From a virus, in the IMG/VR virus record IMGVR_UViG_3300048768_000063, positions 1 through 45,098 of that record: a stretch of 45,098 bases of DNA; one strand, 5' to 3'. Shown here piece after piece: positions 31,350 to 39,217 of the stretch. Made by a program: the position numbers and the translations under genes. The notes below the pieces were generated by a model. It saw only the letters and a list, made by a program, of their open reading frames with translations, was not told the origin of the DNA and searched no databases. Positions within the stretch are counted from its first letter, which is position 1, and the number at the start of each line of letters is the position of its first letter.

Positions 31350-32827
31350 CGGACCCTACCCGCATTCCCCCGCACGACCTGGATGCAGAGGCCAGTGTGA
31401 TTGGCTGCGTCCTGCTGGGCGCCGAGAAGGCGCTGGCGTTGGTGTCGGACTTGCGGGCCGACGACTTTTTCGCGCCTGAGCACCGGGAGGTATGGGCGGC
31501 CGCGGTGGCTCTTTTAGGGCGGGCCGTGCCGGTGGATGTTGTGAGCCTGGGCGGGGAACTCAAGGCCCGTGGCGTGGCGGCTAGGTTCGATGGCGGGTGG
31601 GGGACATGGTCGGCCAAGACCGCGAGCAGCGTCTCGGCCTGGCACAACGTCCAGCACCACGCGCTCATTGTGCGAGAGCGGGCGACACTGCGCCGGCTGC
31701 TGGCCCTTGCGACCGAGGTAGCGTGCCGTTGCTACACCGGCGAGTCCGTGGCGGAGGTGTTGGGGCAGGCCCGCGAGGGCGTGGCGGCCCTGGAGGTTGA
31801 CGGGCAGGAAGGCGGGCCGGTCAAGATCGGCGACGCATTGAGCGAAGCTATCGAGGTCGTGCAGTCTCGCGCCAAGGGCCAGGTGTCGGAGCACATGGTG
31901 CTGACCGGGATCGAAACGCTCGACTTCGAGATCGGCGGGATGGCGCCTGAGGAGGTCGTGGTCGTGGCCGGCCGGCCGGGTCACGGAAAGACAGCCTTCG
32001 CTGATTGCGTGGCGGTCAACTGCAGTCTGGCCGGCGTGCCCTGTTTGTTCTTTTCGTTGGAGATGAGCCTACAGCAACTGGTTGAGCGCGTTCTTTCGAT
32101 GCGCAGCCAGATACCGGCGAGCCACCTACGGTCAGGGCGTGGCGAGGGATACAGGCCGCTGGACAAGGAAGCATTCGGGAAGCTGACAGACGCCTCGAAT
32201 GAACTCTACGGCGTGCCGCTATGGATTGAGCCGCGCTCACTGCCGCTTGGGCGAATTGTGGGCGAGTCTCGCCGATGGCACGCCCGCCACGTGCGCGGGA
32301 AGGGTAAGCAGCTTGCCCTCATCGCCATCGACTACCTGCAACTGGTCGAGGTCGAGACACAGCGACGCGGCGGCAATCGCGAGGAGGCGGTGGCGCAGAT
32401 TTCCAAGACGTGCAAGCGGCTCGCGAAAGACCTTGGGCTGCCGGTGTTGGCGATGTCGCAGCTCAACCGCGAGATCGAAAAGAGCAACCGTGAGCCCCAG
32501 ATGTCGGACATTCGCGAATCTGGGGCAATCGAACAGGACGCCAGTATCATCCTCTGCCCGTGGCGCGGCGAGATTGCGACGGACCCCGAACGCAAGAACG
32601 AGGACTGTGACGCCGACATCATCATCCTGAAAAACCGCGGCGGGCGAACCGGGAAGGCCCCGGTTCGATGGCACGCGAAGACGATGGAGTTTAGGCACGA
32701 CTGGAGCCGTAGCAAGACCGGGCGGCCAGCGGACTTCGGCGGCGAGCGGTCGCTGATTGACGACTACCAACCACGCTCCAATGGTCACAACGACCGCCCC
32801 GCGCCGAACTACCAGGACCGAGAATGA
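31346..32827 (+). CDS. dnaB: Replicative DNA helicase, DnaB family
   Basis: A 493-residue product; the start at 31346 is an ATGA overlap and gives the usual MTDPTRIPPHDLDAEASVIG opening. The DnaB N-terminal helical domain covers about 10-110. The RecA-type ATPase starts at about 180 with Walker A GRPGHGKT (209-216), FFSLEMSLQQL, Walker B ALIAIDYLQLV (324-334), the MSQLNREIEK segment and an arginine-finger region near DIRESGAIEQDA. It unwinds the replication fork 5' to 3'. The length is normal and the gene appears intact. Confidence 0.95.
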   Translation: MTDPTRIPPHDLDAEASVIGCVLLGAEKALALVSDLRADDFFAPEHREVWAAAVALLGRAVPVDVVSLGGELKARGVAARFDGGWGTWSAKTASSVSAWHNVQHHALIVRERATLRRLLALATEVACRCYTGESVAEVLGQAREGVAALEVDGQEGGPVKIGDALSEAIEVVQSRAKGQVSEHMVLTGIETLDFEIGGMAPEEVVVVAGRPGHGKTAFADCVAVNCSLAGVPCLFFSLEMSLQQLVERVLSMRSQIPASHLRSGRGEGYRPLDKEAFGKLTDASNELYGVPLWIEPRSLPLGRIVGESRRWHARHVRGKGKQLALIAIDYLQLVEVETQRRGGNREEAVAQISKTCKRLAKDLGLPVLAMSQLNREIEKSNREPQMSDIRESGAIEQDASIILCPWRGEIATDPERKNEDCDADIIILKNRGGRTGKAPVRWHAKTMEFRHDWSRSKTGRPADFGGERSLIDDYQPRSNGHNDRPAPNYQDRE

Positions 32828-33087
32828 AGTTCTCCGACCCGCAAACTTGTCCGTTCTGGCGCACGCATTGCCGCCATTGTATAGGGGAGATTGGCACACT
32901 TGAAGTGATGTTTCTCGACGGGAACTGTGAGCGATGTTCGGAAAAGCTAATTGCTGAGGCAAGAGAATGCATCACTAACCCAGACGGCCCTGCGCCCGTA
33001 TACCGCGGCGATTGGTGGGGAGCTGTCCATCTGTATCGGAGAGAAATCCCCCACGCCTCCCCGCCGTCCTGGCATGAGCGAGACTGA
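32824..33087 (+). CDS. Small zinc-ribbon-like protein
   Basis: An 87-residue product, ATGA-linked to dnaB. Cys/His are spaced CPFWRTHCRHC and NCERCSEK, a likely zinc site. The C-terminus is Trp/Pro-rich. No family is recognised; it is co-expressed with replication genes. Confidence 0.6.
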   Translation: MKFSDPQTCPFWRTHCRHCIGEIGTLEVMFLDGNCERCSEKLIAEARECITNPDGPAPVYRGDWWGAVHLYRREIPHASPPSWHERD

Positions 33088-33107
33088 CAGCGAAAGGACG
33101 AACCACG

Positions 33108-33545
33108 ATGGCTCGCATCGCCCTGATAGCCCGTCTCGGCCGCCGGCCAGAGATGCGCGAGATCACTAGGCACCTTGAGTCCATGGGGCACGTCATGTGC
33201 TCACGGTGGGTGCGGCTCGATACCGAGGACGACGAAATGGATCAGTACGGGAAGGCGAACTCAGCGCTACAGAATGCCGACGATCTGGAGAGTTCCCACC
33301 TGGCCATTGCGTTCACCGAGCGGCGGCCATTCACCCCGGGGACCGCGCGCGGTGGCCGACACGCTGACCTTGGGTACGCTCTCTCGGTTTGCTCGCGGGT
33401 TATCGTTGTAGGGCCTCGGGAGAACATCGCGTACTTTTCGCCAAAGATCGAACTGGTCGACACGGTCGCGCAGTTACTGGAGCTGCTGCGAAATCCCAGC
33501 CGAAACAGCAGAGAAAGAAAAGTCTTGCGCAAGCGTATTGAGTGA
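33108..33545 (+). CDS. Nucleoside 2-deoxyribosyltransferase-like protein
   Basis: A 145-residue product with an AAAGGA ribosome site. The C-terminal half (GGRHADLGYALSVCSRVIVV, then GPREN) matches the deoxyribosyltransferase family, which swaps bases on deoxynucleosides. The family's catalytic residue in this segment is normally Glu (H-x-E-x-G); here it is Asp87, so activity or specificity may be changed. A role in nucleotide or modified-base metabolism is possible. The fold call is good; the reaction is uncertain. Confidence 0.65.
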   Translation: MARIALIARLGRRPEMREITRHLESMGHVMCSRWVRLDTEDDEMDQYGKANSALQNADDLESSHLAIAFTERRPFTPGTARGGRHADLGYALSVCSRVIVVGPRENIAYFSPKIELVDTVAQLLELLRNPSRNSRERKVLRKRIE

Positions 33546-33553
33546 TATAGGGT
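33525..33553 (+). promoter_or_regulatory. Leaderless-type promoter
   Basis: TTGCGC (33525-33530), 17 bases, TAGGGT (33548-33553), 6 bases, then the ATG at 33560. It has the same spacing as the promoters at 18210 and 28288 and overlaps the end of the preceding gene. Confidence 0.55.
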
Positions 33554-33559
33554 GATGTC

Positions 33560-33703
33560 ATGGAACCAAAGGGCGTGCTTCTAGTCAGGCTGCCACTAGA
33601 GCTGATTGCAACGATTCGCCACGAGGCTGGCATCAAGGGGCAGACACTCAGCGAGTACGTCAAGCGCCAGCTCGAACTGGCACGAAAGGAAAAACGAAAA
33701 TGA
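33560..33703 (+). CDS. Ribbon-helix-helix DNA-binding protein
   Basis: A 47-residue product. KGVLLVRLPLELIATIRHEA and LSEYVKRQLELARKE give the strand-helix-helix of Arc/CopG repressors. It starts at a likely leaderless promoter and its stop overlaps the next ATG. It probably regulates its own operon or another of the phage promoters. Confidence 0.65.
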   Translation: MEPKGVLLVRLPLELIATIRHEAGIKGQTLSEYVKRQLELARKEKRK

Positions 33704-34014
33704 TAGGACAACTGCGACATGGGGATCTGAACTTTTTCGACGAAGCTACGGCCACCGAGGCGGGCATATCGCTGCCGAACAAGGGCGCCAAATATGAGGC
33801 CGTGTGTGACGTGGTGCTGGCTGGAAGCCACGGCGGAGCACACATACTGCACGGCCCGGCCGAAATTCTCAGGATTGATGATCGCGTGCAGTGGGTGCGC
33901 ATCCCACACGACACCCGCGTGTCACACGCAGATCGTCACCTGGATGGGGCACAACCCGCTGGCCTATACGCAATAGTGCGGATGCGGGACGCTGACGGAT
34001 TGGTGGAGGATTGA
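33700..34014 (+). CDS. Hypothetical protein
   Basis: A 104-residue product, ATGA-linked to the RHH gene. It is mostly beta-like (AKYEAVCDVVLAGSHGGAHI, VQWVRIPHDTRVSH). No family is recognised. Confidence 0.6.
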   Translation: MIGQLRHGDLNFFDEATATEAGISLPNKGAKYEAVCDVVLAGSHGGAHILHGPAEILRIDDRVQWVRIPHDTRVSHADRHLDGAQPAGLYAIVRMRDADGLVED

Positions 34015-34016
34015 CC

Positions 34017-34940
34017 ATGGCTATCATGTCGGCTGAGCAGGCAATAGATTATGTGTCGGGCCTGATGCTCACGCACCGAGGACCGAACGCGGACGGAGTG
34101 GCGCCGTCTGACGAAGCGATTGAGGCGCTGCGAGCGGAAATACTCGAAGCATTTCCCCAGAAGTGCCCGGTCGTCACGGTCGTGGCAAGGTCGCAACTAG
34201 ATGCTGTGCGTATTGCGCAGGAGCATGGGTGTCCAGCGGAAGAGTTGTATTCACGGGGCGCCGCTGGAGAGATGCAGTTGCAGTACGATTCGTTTGGGGC
34301 AGCGACTTCAAGCTACTCGATAGGAGGTACGCTGGTCGCGCATCTGTGTGGTGAATATGACCTCAAGGAGATGGCAGGACCAATTGAACACGCAGTGCGG
34401 ACGGTGCATGCGGAAATAGCCGGATCGATTTTTCTGGAAGGCGATGGAGAGCCCTCGGTGTTAATCATCGTTCCATTGCCAACGCGCGAACGCCGAGACG
34501 AGTTGAAGCGATTGCACTGCGCCGATGGCCCCGCAATTTCCTACATCGATGAAGATCGGTGGTATTGGCACGGGATGGCGGTGCCGCGCGACGTGATCAT
34601 GCGAGATCAATGGAGCACCAGTGAGATCGACGAACTCCCCAACACCGAAATACGCAGAGCGCTCGCCGAGCGACTGGGCGGGGCGAAGACATTGGATATG
34701 ATGGGCGCTACGACCATCGACGAGCGCGACGGATACAAGCTGGTCGGCGTCGCACGGGTAGCAAAACGCTATCTCGTGATGACGTCTCCAGTGCTCCGGG
34801 ATGGGACTACCCCGATCTATATCGAGTCAGTGTCTCGTAATTGTGAGACAGCATTGGGGGCGAGAAAATGGCGCGTGACTGAACTGTCTGAGAGTGAGTG
34901 TGACGAAAACCCAGCTCTTAAATATGTCATGGAGAGCTAG
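34017..34940 (+). CDS. DUF6745-like protein
   Basis: A 307-residue product; ATG 34017 has GTGGAGG about 8 bases upstream. The middle (LHCADGPAISYIDEDRWYWH, VPRDVIM, then NTEIRRALAERLGGAKTLDM) follows the pattern of DUF6745 proteins, whose role is unknown. The N-terminal 150 residues are mixed helix and strand. The gene lies just before the low-complexity array. Confidence 0.6.
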   Translation: MAIMSAEQAIDYVSGLMLTHRGPNADGVAPSDEAIEALRAEILEAFPQKCPVVTVVARSQLDAVRIAQEHGCPAEELYSRGAAGEMQLQYDSFGAATSSYSIGGTLVAHLCGEYDLKEMAGPIEHAVRTVHAEIAGSIFLEGDGEPSVLIIVPLPTRERRDELKRLHCADGPAISYIDEDRWYWHGMAVPRDVIMRDQWSTSEIDELPNTEIRRALAERLGGAKTLDMMGATTIDERDGYKLVGVARVAKRYLVMTSPVLRDGTTPIYIESVSRNCETALGARKWRVTELSESECDENPALKYVMES

Positions 34941-34941
34941 T

Positions 34942-35085
34942 GTGACTCGCGTAGTACCGAAGCACCAGCGGGCGTCGTGGTCGTCGTGGGCGTCGTGGGC
35001 GTCGCGGTCGTCGTGGGTGCGGTCGTGGTCGTCGTGGGCGTCGTGGTCGTCGCGGTGGTCGCGGTCGTCGTGGAGGCTGCCATGA
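34942..35085 (+). CDS. Array ORF 1: Ser/Trp-rich small protein
   Basis: A 47-residue frame from GTG 34942 (in-frame ATG at 34924): an MTRVVPKHQR-type head, then a body of Ser, Trp, Ala and Arg only, ending WRLP. The stop overlaps the next start (ATGA). Translation is unproven. Confidence 0.35.
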   Translation: MTRVVPKHQRASWSSWASWASRSSWVRSWSSWASWSSRWSRSSWRLP

Positions 35086-35246
35086 CTCGCGTAGTGCCGA
35101 AGCACCAGCGGGCGTCGTGGTCGTCGTGGGAGTCGCGGGCGTCGTGGGCGGCGTGGGCGTCGCGGTCGTCGTGGGCGGCGTGGGCGTGGCGGGCGGCGTG
35201 GTTGTGGGCGTCGTCGTGGTCGGCGCGGGCGTGGAGGCTGCCATGA
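35082..35246 (+). CDS. Array ORF 2: Ser/Trp-rich small protein
   Basis: A 54-residue frame: MTRVVPKHQR, Ser/Trp/Ala-rich body, WRLP end. It is ATGA-linked on both sides. The conserved head and tail around a variable body are the main reason to list it. Confidence 0.35.
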   Translation: MTRVVPKHQRASWSSWESRASWAAWASRSSWAAWAWRAAWLWASSWSARAWRLP

Positions 35247-35458
35247 CTCGCGCAGTGCCGAAGCACCAGCGGTCGTCGTGGGAGTCGCGGGCGTCGTGGG
35301 CGTCGCGGGCGTCGTGGGCGGCGTGGGCGTCGCGGGCGTCGTGGGCGGCGTGGGCGTCGTGGGCGGCGTGGTGGTCGCGGTCGTCGTGGGAGTCGTCGTC
35401 GTGGGCGTCGTGGTCGTGGCGGGAGTCGTCGTCGGCGCGGGCGTGGAGGCTGCCATGA
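35243..35458 (+). CDS. Array ORF 3: Ser/Trp-rich small protein
   Basis: A 71-residue frame: MTRAVPKHQR head, Ser/Trp/Ala/Arg body with SWASRASWAAWA-type repeats, WRLP end. It is ATGA-linked on both sides. Confidence 0.35.
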   Translation: MTRAVPKHQRSSWESRASWASRASWAAWASRASWAAWASWAAWWSRSSWESSSWASWSWRESSSARAWRLP

Positions 35459-35664
35459 CTCGCGCAGTGCCGAAGCACCAGCGGTCGTCGTGGGCGTCAT
35501 GGGCGTTACGGGCGTCGTGGGCGTCGTGGGCGGCGTGGTGGTCGCGGTCGTCGTGGGAGTCGTCGTCGTGGGCGTCGTGGTCGCGGTGGTCGCGGTCGTT
35601 GTGGGAGTCGTCGTCGTGGGCGTCGTGGTCGCGGTGGTCGCGGTCGTTGTGGAGGCTGCCATGA
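35455..35664 (+). CDS. Array ORF 4: Ser/Trp-rich small protein
   Basis: A 69-residue frame: MTRAVPKHQR head; the body includes a duplicated SSSWASWSRWSRSLW block; WRLP end. It is ATGA-linked on both sides. Confidence 0.35.
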   Translation: MTRAVPKHQRSSWASWALRASWASWAAWWSRSSWESSSWASWSRWSRSLWESSSWASWSRWSRSLWRLP

Positions 35665-35846
35665 CTCGCGCAGTGCCGAAGCACCAGCGGTCGTCGTGGG
35701 CGTCATGGGCGTTACGGGCGTCGTGGGCGTCGTGGTCGTGGTGGTCGTGGTCGTCGTGGGCGTCGCGGTGGTCGCGGTCGTCGTGGGAGTCGTCGTCGTG
35801 GGCGTCGTGGTCGCGGTGGTCGCGGTCGTCGTGGAGGCTGCCATGA
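35661..35846 (+). CDS. Array ORF 5: Ser/Trp-rich small protein
   Basis: A 61-residue frame: MTRAVPKHQR head, Ser/Trp-rich body, WRLP end. Its stop overlaps the ATG of a normal-looking small membrane protein that also begins MTR. Confidence 0.35.
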   Translation: MTRAVPKHQRSSWASWALRASWASWSWWSWSSWASRWSRSSWESSSWASWSRWSRSSWRLP

Positions 35847-35941
35847 CTCGCGAACGGTTTCACTTCGAGATCGAGGGCCTGCTCTGGCGCGCGCTGTTGG
35901 TAGGGCTGATCTTCTCGTGCGCGTTCGTTACGAAATGCTGA
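35843..35941 (+). CDS. Small membrane protein after the array
   Basis: A 32-residue product: MTRERFHFEIEGLLWRALLV then GLIFSCAFVTKC, with one apolar segment. It begins in the stop of the last array ORF and ends one base before the transglycosylase ATG. It may be the original member from whose start the array grew, and could take part in lysis with its neighbour. Confidence 0.45.
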   Translation: MTRERFHFEIEGLLWRALLVGLIFSCAFVTKC

Positions 35942-35942
35942 C

Positions 35943-36611
35943 ATGAACACCTTGGCCCTTCTCCTTGCCCTCGGCTTCCCCGCGCTGGGCGCGTCCCACG
36001 CGCAGGCGGAGCCGGTCAAGCCGTCCCTGGTGTGCCAGGTCCAGCACGCAATCCGCTGGCGTGACCCCGCATGGACCGAGCAGCAATGCCAGGCCCGCGC
36101 GCGCGAGTTCATGGCTAGCGGTCAGCGCTGGGGATTCGCGCCGGTGCAGCTCCTGGCCATGGCCATCGACGAGAGCGACTTGCGGCCAGAGGCCATGCGC
36201 GAGGACCGCGGTGCCCTGGACGTGGGGCTGATGGCGGTGCGCTGCCATCTCAGGCGGACGATTATTCCAATGGCAACCAGCGACGGCAAACAACCAAATG
36301 ACGCGCGAAATATTCCAAAGAATATTCCATCGCCCACCTGCACGAACAAGCCGGTGCGCGGCCTCACCCCGGCTCAACTCATGCGGCCCTCGGTCAACAT
36401 CGACATGGGGGCGCGCATCCTGGCGACGCTCCACCGTGGCAGCCTAGCCGGCTACAACGGCGGACCGAACGCCCGCGAGCATGGATATCCCGAGAAGGTG
36501 GCGGCCATCATGGCGGCGCTCGGCGGCGTGGAAGTGCGAGTCTCGGGAAAGCGGATGCGAAAGCTGGTCAGGCAGATTGTCATAGCTACAACAAAGAAAG
36601 GCGAGAAATGA
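35943..36611 (+). CDS. Exported lytic transglycosylase (SLT-like)
   Basis: A 222-residue product with a signal peptide (NTLALLLALGFPALGASHAQ, cleavage after AQA near 22). The SLT fold is seen as LLAMAIDESDLRPEA (probable catalytic Glu77), ALDVGLMAV, LMRPSVNIDMGARIL and GSLAGYNGGP. The enzyme cuts the glycan strand of peptidoglycan. As an exported protein outside the lysis region it may help at entry or complement the CHAP endolysin. A segment of about 50 residues between GLM and LMRP is longer than usual. Confidence 0.75.
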   Translation: MNTLALLLALGFPALGASHAQAEPVKPSLVCQVQHAIRWRDPAWTEQQCQARAREFMASGQRWGFAPVQLLAMAIDESDLRPEAMREDRGALDVGLMAVRCHLRRTIIPMATSDGKQPNDARNIPKNIPSPTCTNKPVRGLTPAQLMRPSVNIDMGARILATLHRGSLAGYNGGPNAREHGYPEKVAAIMAALGGVEVRVSGKRMRKLVRQIVIATTKKGEK

Positions 36612-36877
36612 GCATGTTCAAGTTTGAGAACGGGGCGACGGTAAAGGACTCTGTCACTGGGATTCGAGGTATGATAGTGGGGAGAACTGATTGGAGGTTC
36701 GGCTGCAAGAGATACATCGTGCAGCCGATTGAACTGCAAGAAGGCAAGCCGTTAGACCCGGTCAATTTCGATGAACAGCAACTGGTATTGATCAAGCAGT
36801 CTTCCGATTCAAACCCAGTTGAAGCTGGGGGTGATAGGCCGTCGCCGATGCGTAGCGCATCTCCCACTAGACGGTGA
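36608..36877 (+). CDS. Small conserved KOW/SH3-like phage protein
   Basis: An 89-residue product, ATGA-linked to the transglycosylase. FKFENGATVKDSVTGIRGMI, then CKRYIVQPIELQEGKP and FDEQQL, matches small SH3-barrel proteins found in many phages and some bacteria. Function unknown. Confidence 0.6.
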   Translation: MSMFKFENGATVKDSVTGIRGMIVGRTDWRFGCKRYIVQPIELQEGKPLDPVNFDEQQLVLIKQSSDSNPVEAGGDRPSPMRSASPTRR

Positions 36878-37008
36878 CCATCCATGTCGCGGACGCAGAG
36901 GCAGCGCTGGCAGATTGTCGCGGCGGTGGCCGCAGAAGGGAAGCCATGACGAAAGCACAACGGGCGGACGCGCTGCTATGGGCGGCGAAGATAAGTCTGG
37001 AGGAATCC

Positions 37009-37221
37009 ATGACCGATAGATACTATGCTCTGACGGTTGCGCTTGAGCACGACGTGCGTGCTGACGATGCCCAGAGAATTATCGAAGCCATCAAGCGGAT
37101 ACGCGGGGTGCTGAGTGTCGAAGGCAACGTGTCCGACACGACCAACTGGGTGGCCGAGGAGCGTGTTCGGAGGGAACTTGGGGAGAAGCTATTCGCCGTG
37201 ATCACAGGGGGGACGAAGTGA
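37009..37221 (+). CDS. Small conserved phage protein
   Basis: A 70-residue product. ATG 37009 has GGAGG 7 bases upstream and begins the conserved part (MTDRYYALTVALEHDVRADD, then IKRIRGVLSVE). The frame is open further up (ATG 36946, GTG 36874), so the protein may be longer. A 21-residue frame at 36893-36955 overlaps the 36946 ATG. Proteins of this type occur widely in phages without a known function. Confidence 0.65.
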   Translation: MTDRYYALTVALEHDVRADDAQRIIEAIKRIRGVLSVEGNVSDTTNWVAEERVRRELGEKLFAVITGGTK

Positions 37222-38195
37222 ACGGTTGGCAATACGCACGGAAATGCAACGAAAAGGCGGCCGTGCTGCGACTTGCTCAGTCGCAGGCGGAAGAGGCAAT
37301 GCGGCTGATGAGCAAACACATGATCGAGCATAGCCCACTCGGCGCAACGGCTGAAGCGCACCTAGCAATAGAGGACGCCGTGCGGGCCTTGAAGCCGGGT
37401 GCTCATAATGATTTGCCATTGGCAATCGCGCTGCAATTCTATCCAGGCGATCAATCCAAGGCGCTACGGCTCGCTCGCTTTCTGGCAGACCTAGAACCGG
37501 AGTATCGAGACGACGTGCTGCTGATTTTTGCTGAGAGATTCGATGTCGAGCAGAACTCGGGCCTATCGGCTGCTATACAGCATTGCGCGCGGAAGTTTCC
37601 CGTAACCCAGCTTAGAAGCCAGCGGCCTGGCGCCGGCCACCTCGAAGGATCGTGGGGGCTATTCGCGGGAATCGCGGATCTATGCTATCGCAACTACTGC
37701 CACATTTGGCCCTGGTCCAATGTGTTTTTCGCGGAGGCGGACGGAATACCGCTGCGATGGGATTGGATCGACGTGTTGAAGCGGGCGCATGCTGAGAATC
37801 TCGCACGCGACAAGCGCGTGACTGGGTCTCTAATGGCCGCATATGGTGGTCACGTCGGAGGGTCTCATGTTCATCATTGCTCGTTCTGGGGAGATCATCA
37901 AAGCTTGCAACACTGCCGCAGGGGCTGTGCTTGGGATTTGTTCCACGCTCAGGTGCTGAAAGCAGAACTAGGTTCAGCCCCCGCCATAGCTAATCTCTAT
38001 GGGGCTCAGAGTATTAGCCCGAGCGTGTTTCGGACGCTGGGGAACGAATACGGGCATGCCTGGCTGGCAAACGCAAAAGACGAAAGCGCCTGGCAATGTG
38101 CCCAGGCGCTTCTGCCTAACACGGATGCCCGCAGAACACGAAGGCGTCAAGGTTCAGAAAAAAGCGAAGGAGTACACGATGAAAATAGTGACTGA
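37218..38195 (+). CDS. Glycosyltransferase-like protein
   Basis: A 325-residue product with a GTG start overlapping the previous stop. After an N-terminal helical part, residues about 57-220 look like a GT-A domain: NDLPLAIALQFYPGDQSKAL, LFAGIADLCYRN, FFAEADGIPLRWDWID (acidic site), and a later GGHVGGSHVHHC segment where related proteins have a conserved HxNG element. The next gene is a second glycosyltransferase-like protein overlapping by 17 bases. The acceptor may be phage DNA, a virion protein or host glycan; nothing here decides. Confidence 0.5.
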   Translation: MNGWQYARKCNEKAAVLRLAQSQAEEAMRLMSKHMIEHSPLGATAEAHLAIEDAVRALKPGAHNDLPLAIALQFYPGDQSKALRLARFLADLEPEYRDDVLLIFAERFDVEQNSGLSAAIQHCARKFPVTQLRSQRPGAGHLEGSWGLFAGIADLCYRNYCHIWPWSNVFFAEADGIPLRWDWIDVLKRAHAENLARDKRVTGSLMAAYGGHVGGSHVHHCSFWGDHQSLQHCRRGCAWDLFHAQVLKAELGSAPAIANLYGAQSISPSVFRTLGNEYGHAWLANAKDESAWQCAQALLPNTDARRTRRRQGSEKSEGVHDENSD

Positions 38196-38946
38196 CCTTT
38201 TCTTGATTACGTACCCGCAGGACTACGACTGGTTGCCCTACCTGTTCCGATCCATCGTCAACAATGTCAGCGGGTACGACCGGCTAATCGTGGTCATCGA
38301 GGAAGGACACGAGTCGCCCAGGGAGATTCTGCTTGCTCATGGACCGCGCCGGTGGTCGATTGAGCGCTGCCGGGCGTATGCCGGGACGGATTTCCCTGGC
38401 TACAGTGGACAGGCTATAGAAAAGCTGCGGGCCTGGGAGTACAGCAGCGCCGACCGCGTGCTTATCGTGGATAGCGACTGCGTGTTCACGAGGCCCGTGG
38501 ATTTGGAGACCGACTCGGCGGCCAGCATTGCGAAGCCGATTGTCCTATGGAGAGAATGGAAGGAGGCAGGAGATGCGAATTGCTGGAAGGCGAGCACAGA
38601 TGAGCTACTCGGCTTCGGCGCTCCACACGAAACGATGTGCCGGCATCCGTTCATTTTCCCGACGTGGATGATTCACGAACTATGGGAGCACATTGGGGGA
38701 GAAGAGCGGCTGCTGCAACACAAGACTTTGAGCGATTTCAACCTGATGGGAAACTTCGCGCTGGTGAAACATCCCGAGTTGTTCATCCCGTTGCACTGGC
38801 AAGGTCCAGTCGACAACCACACAGAAACAGCCGGAGCGTTTGTCGGGGATAGCGTGCCGGCTGAGTGGGTGCATCAGTTCTGGAGCCATCACCGGGCAAC
38901 AAACCCGGCAGTGCAGAAGGTACTCGGGACGCTGGGGCTGCTGTGA
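38179..38946 (+). CDS. Glycosyltransferase-like protein with DxD
   Basis: A 255-residue product from ATG 38179 (AAGGAG upstream). The GT-A-like start is KIVTDLFLITYPQDYDWLPY and YDRLIVVIEE, followed by RVLIVDSDCVFTRPVD with a DxD (DSD) and a C-terminal NHTETAG, VHQFWSHH part. It is co-expressed with the preceding glycosyltransferase-like gene, so they may add successive sugars. The substrate cannot be told from sequence. Confidence 0.55.
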   Translation: MKIVTDLFLITYPQDYDWLPYLFRSIVNNVSGYDRLIVVIEEGHESPREILLAHGPRRWSIERCRAYAGTDFPGYSGQAIEKLRAWEYSSADRVLIVDSDCVFTRPVDLETDSAASIAKPIVLWREWKEAGDANCWKASTDELLGFGAPHETMCRHPFIFPTWMIHELWEHIGGEERLLQHKTLSDFNLMGNFALVKHPELFIPLHWQGPVDNHTETAGAFVGDSVPAEWVHQFWSHHRATNPAVQKVLGTLGLL

Positions 38947-39143
38947 AGATTGGGAGAGCCAAGCGACCGCCGGGGCTTTCGTCTGACGTAGCGTTGCGGA
39001 TGTGTCTACCGTCCGGGCCGGGACCGCGAGAGGCGGCGAAGACCATTGCGGGCCGCATCGCCATGGTCGGTTACTTCAAGCGGCTCGACAAGAAGAACCA
39101 GGCTAAACTGATGCGGCTGATGACAGGATGGAGAAGTCCCTAG
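38943..39143 (+). CDS. Small basic hypothetical protein
   Basis: A 66-residue product with a GTG start in the previous stop (GTGA). It is basic (KIGRAKRPPGL, KRLDKKNQAKLMRLMTGW) and predicted helical at its end. No family is recognised. Confidence 0.55.
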   Translation: MKIGRAKRPPGLSSDVALRMCLPSGPGPREAAKTIAGRIAMVGYFKRLDKKNQAKLMRLMTGWRSP

Positions 39144-39217
39144 CGATTGCATCTCCTACGGATAGGCATCGGTGACGAAACGATGACGGTGAAGAAGATT
39201 GAACGGAGGTCCAGGAG

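Larger units (their letters stand above)
34942..35846 (+). repeat. Low-complexity tandem array with five copies of a conserved 30-bp head
   Basis: About 900 bases almost devoid of A on the + strand, made of GTC/GTG/GCG/GGC triplets. Copies of a conserved head (TGACTCGCG, A/T variants, CCGAAGCACCAGCGG) begin at 34942, 35082, 35243, 35455 and 35661, giving units of 140, 161, 212, 206 and about 182 bases. Each unit ends GTGGAGGCTGCC. The sequence leaves several frames open on both strands. Confidence 0.9.

Noticed and set aside
34942-35846. CRISPR array or iteron origin in the repeat region
   Set aside because: Units vary from 140 to 212 bases, bodies are low-complexity triplets rather than unique spacers, and there are no cas genes. 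An origin cannot be excluded but has no supporting feature.
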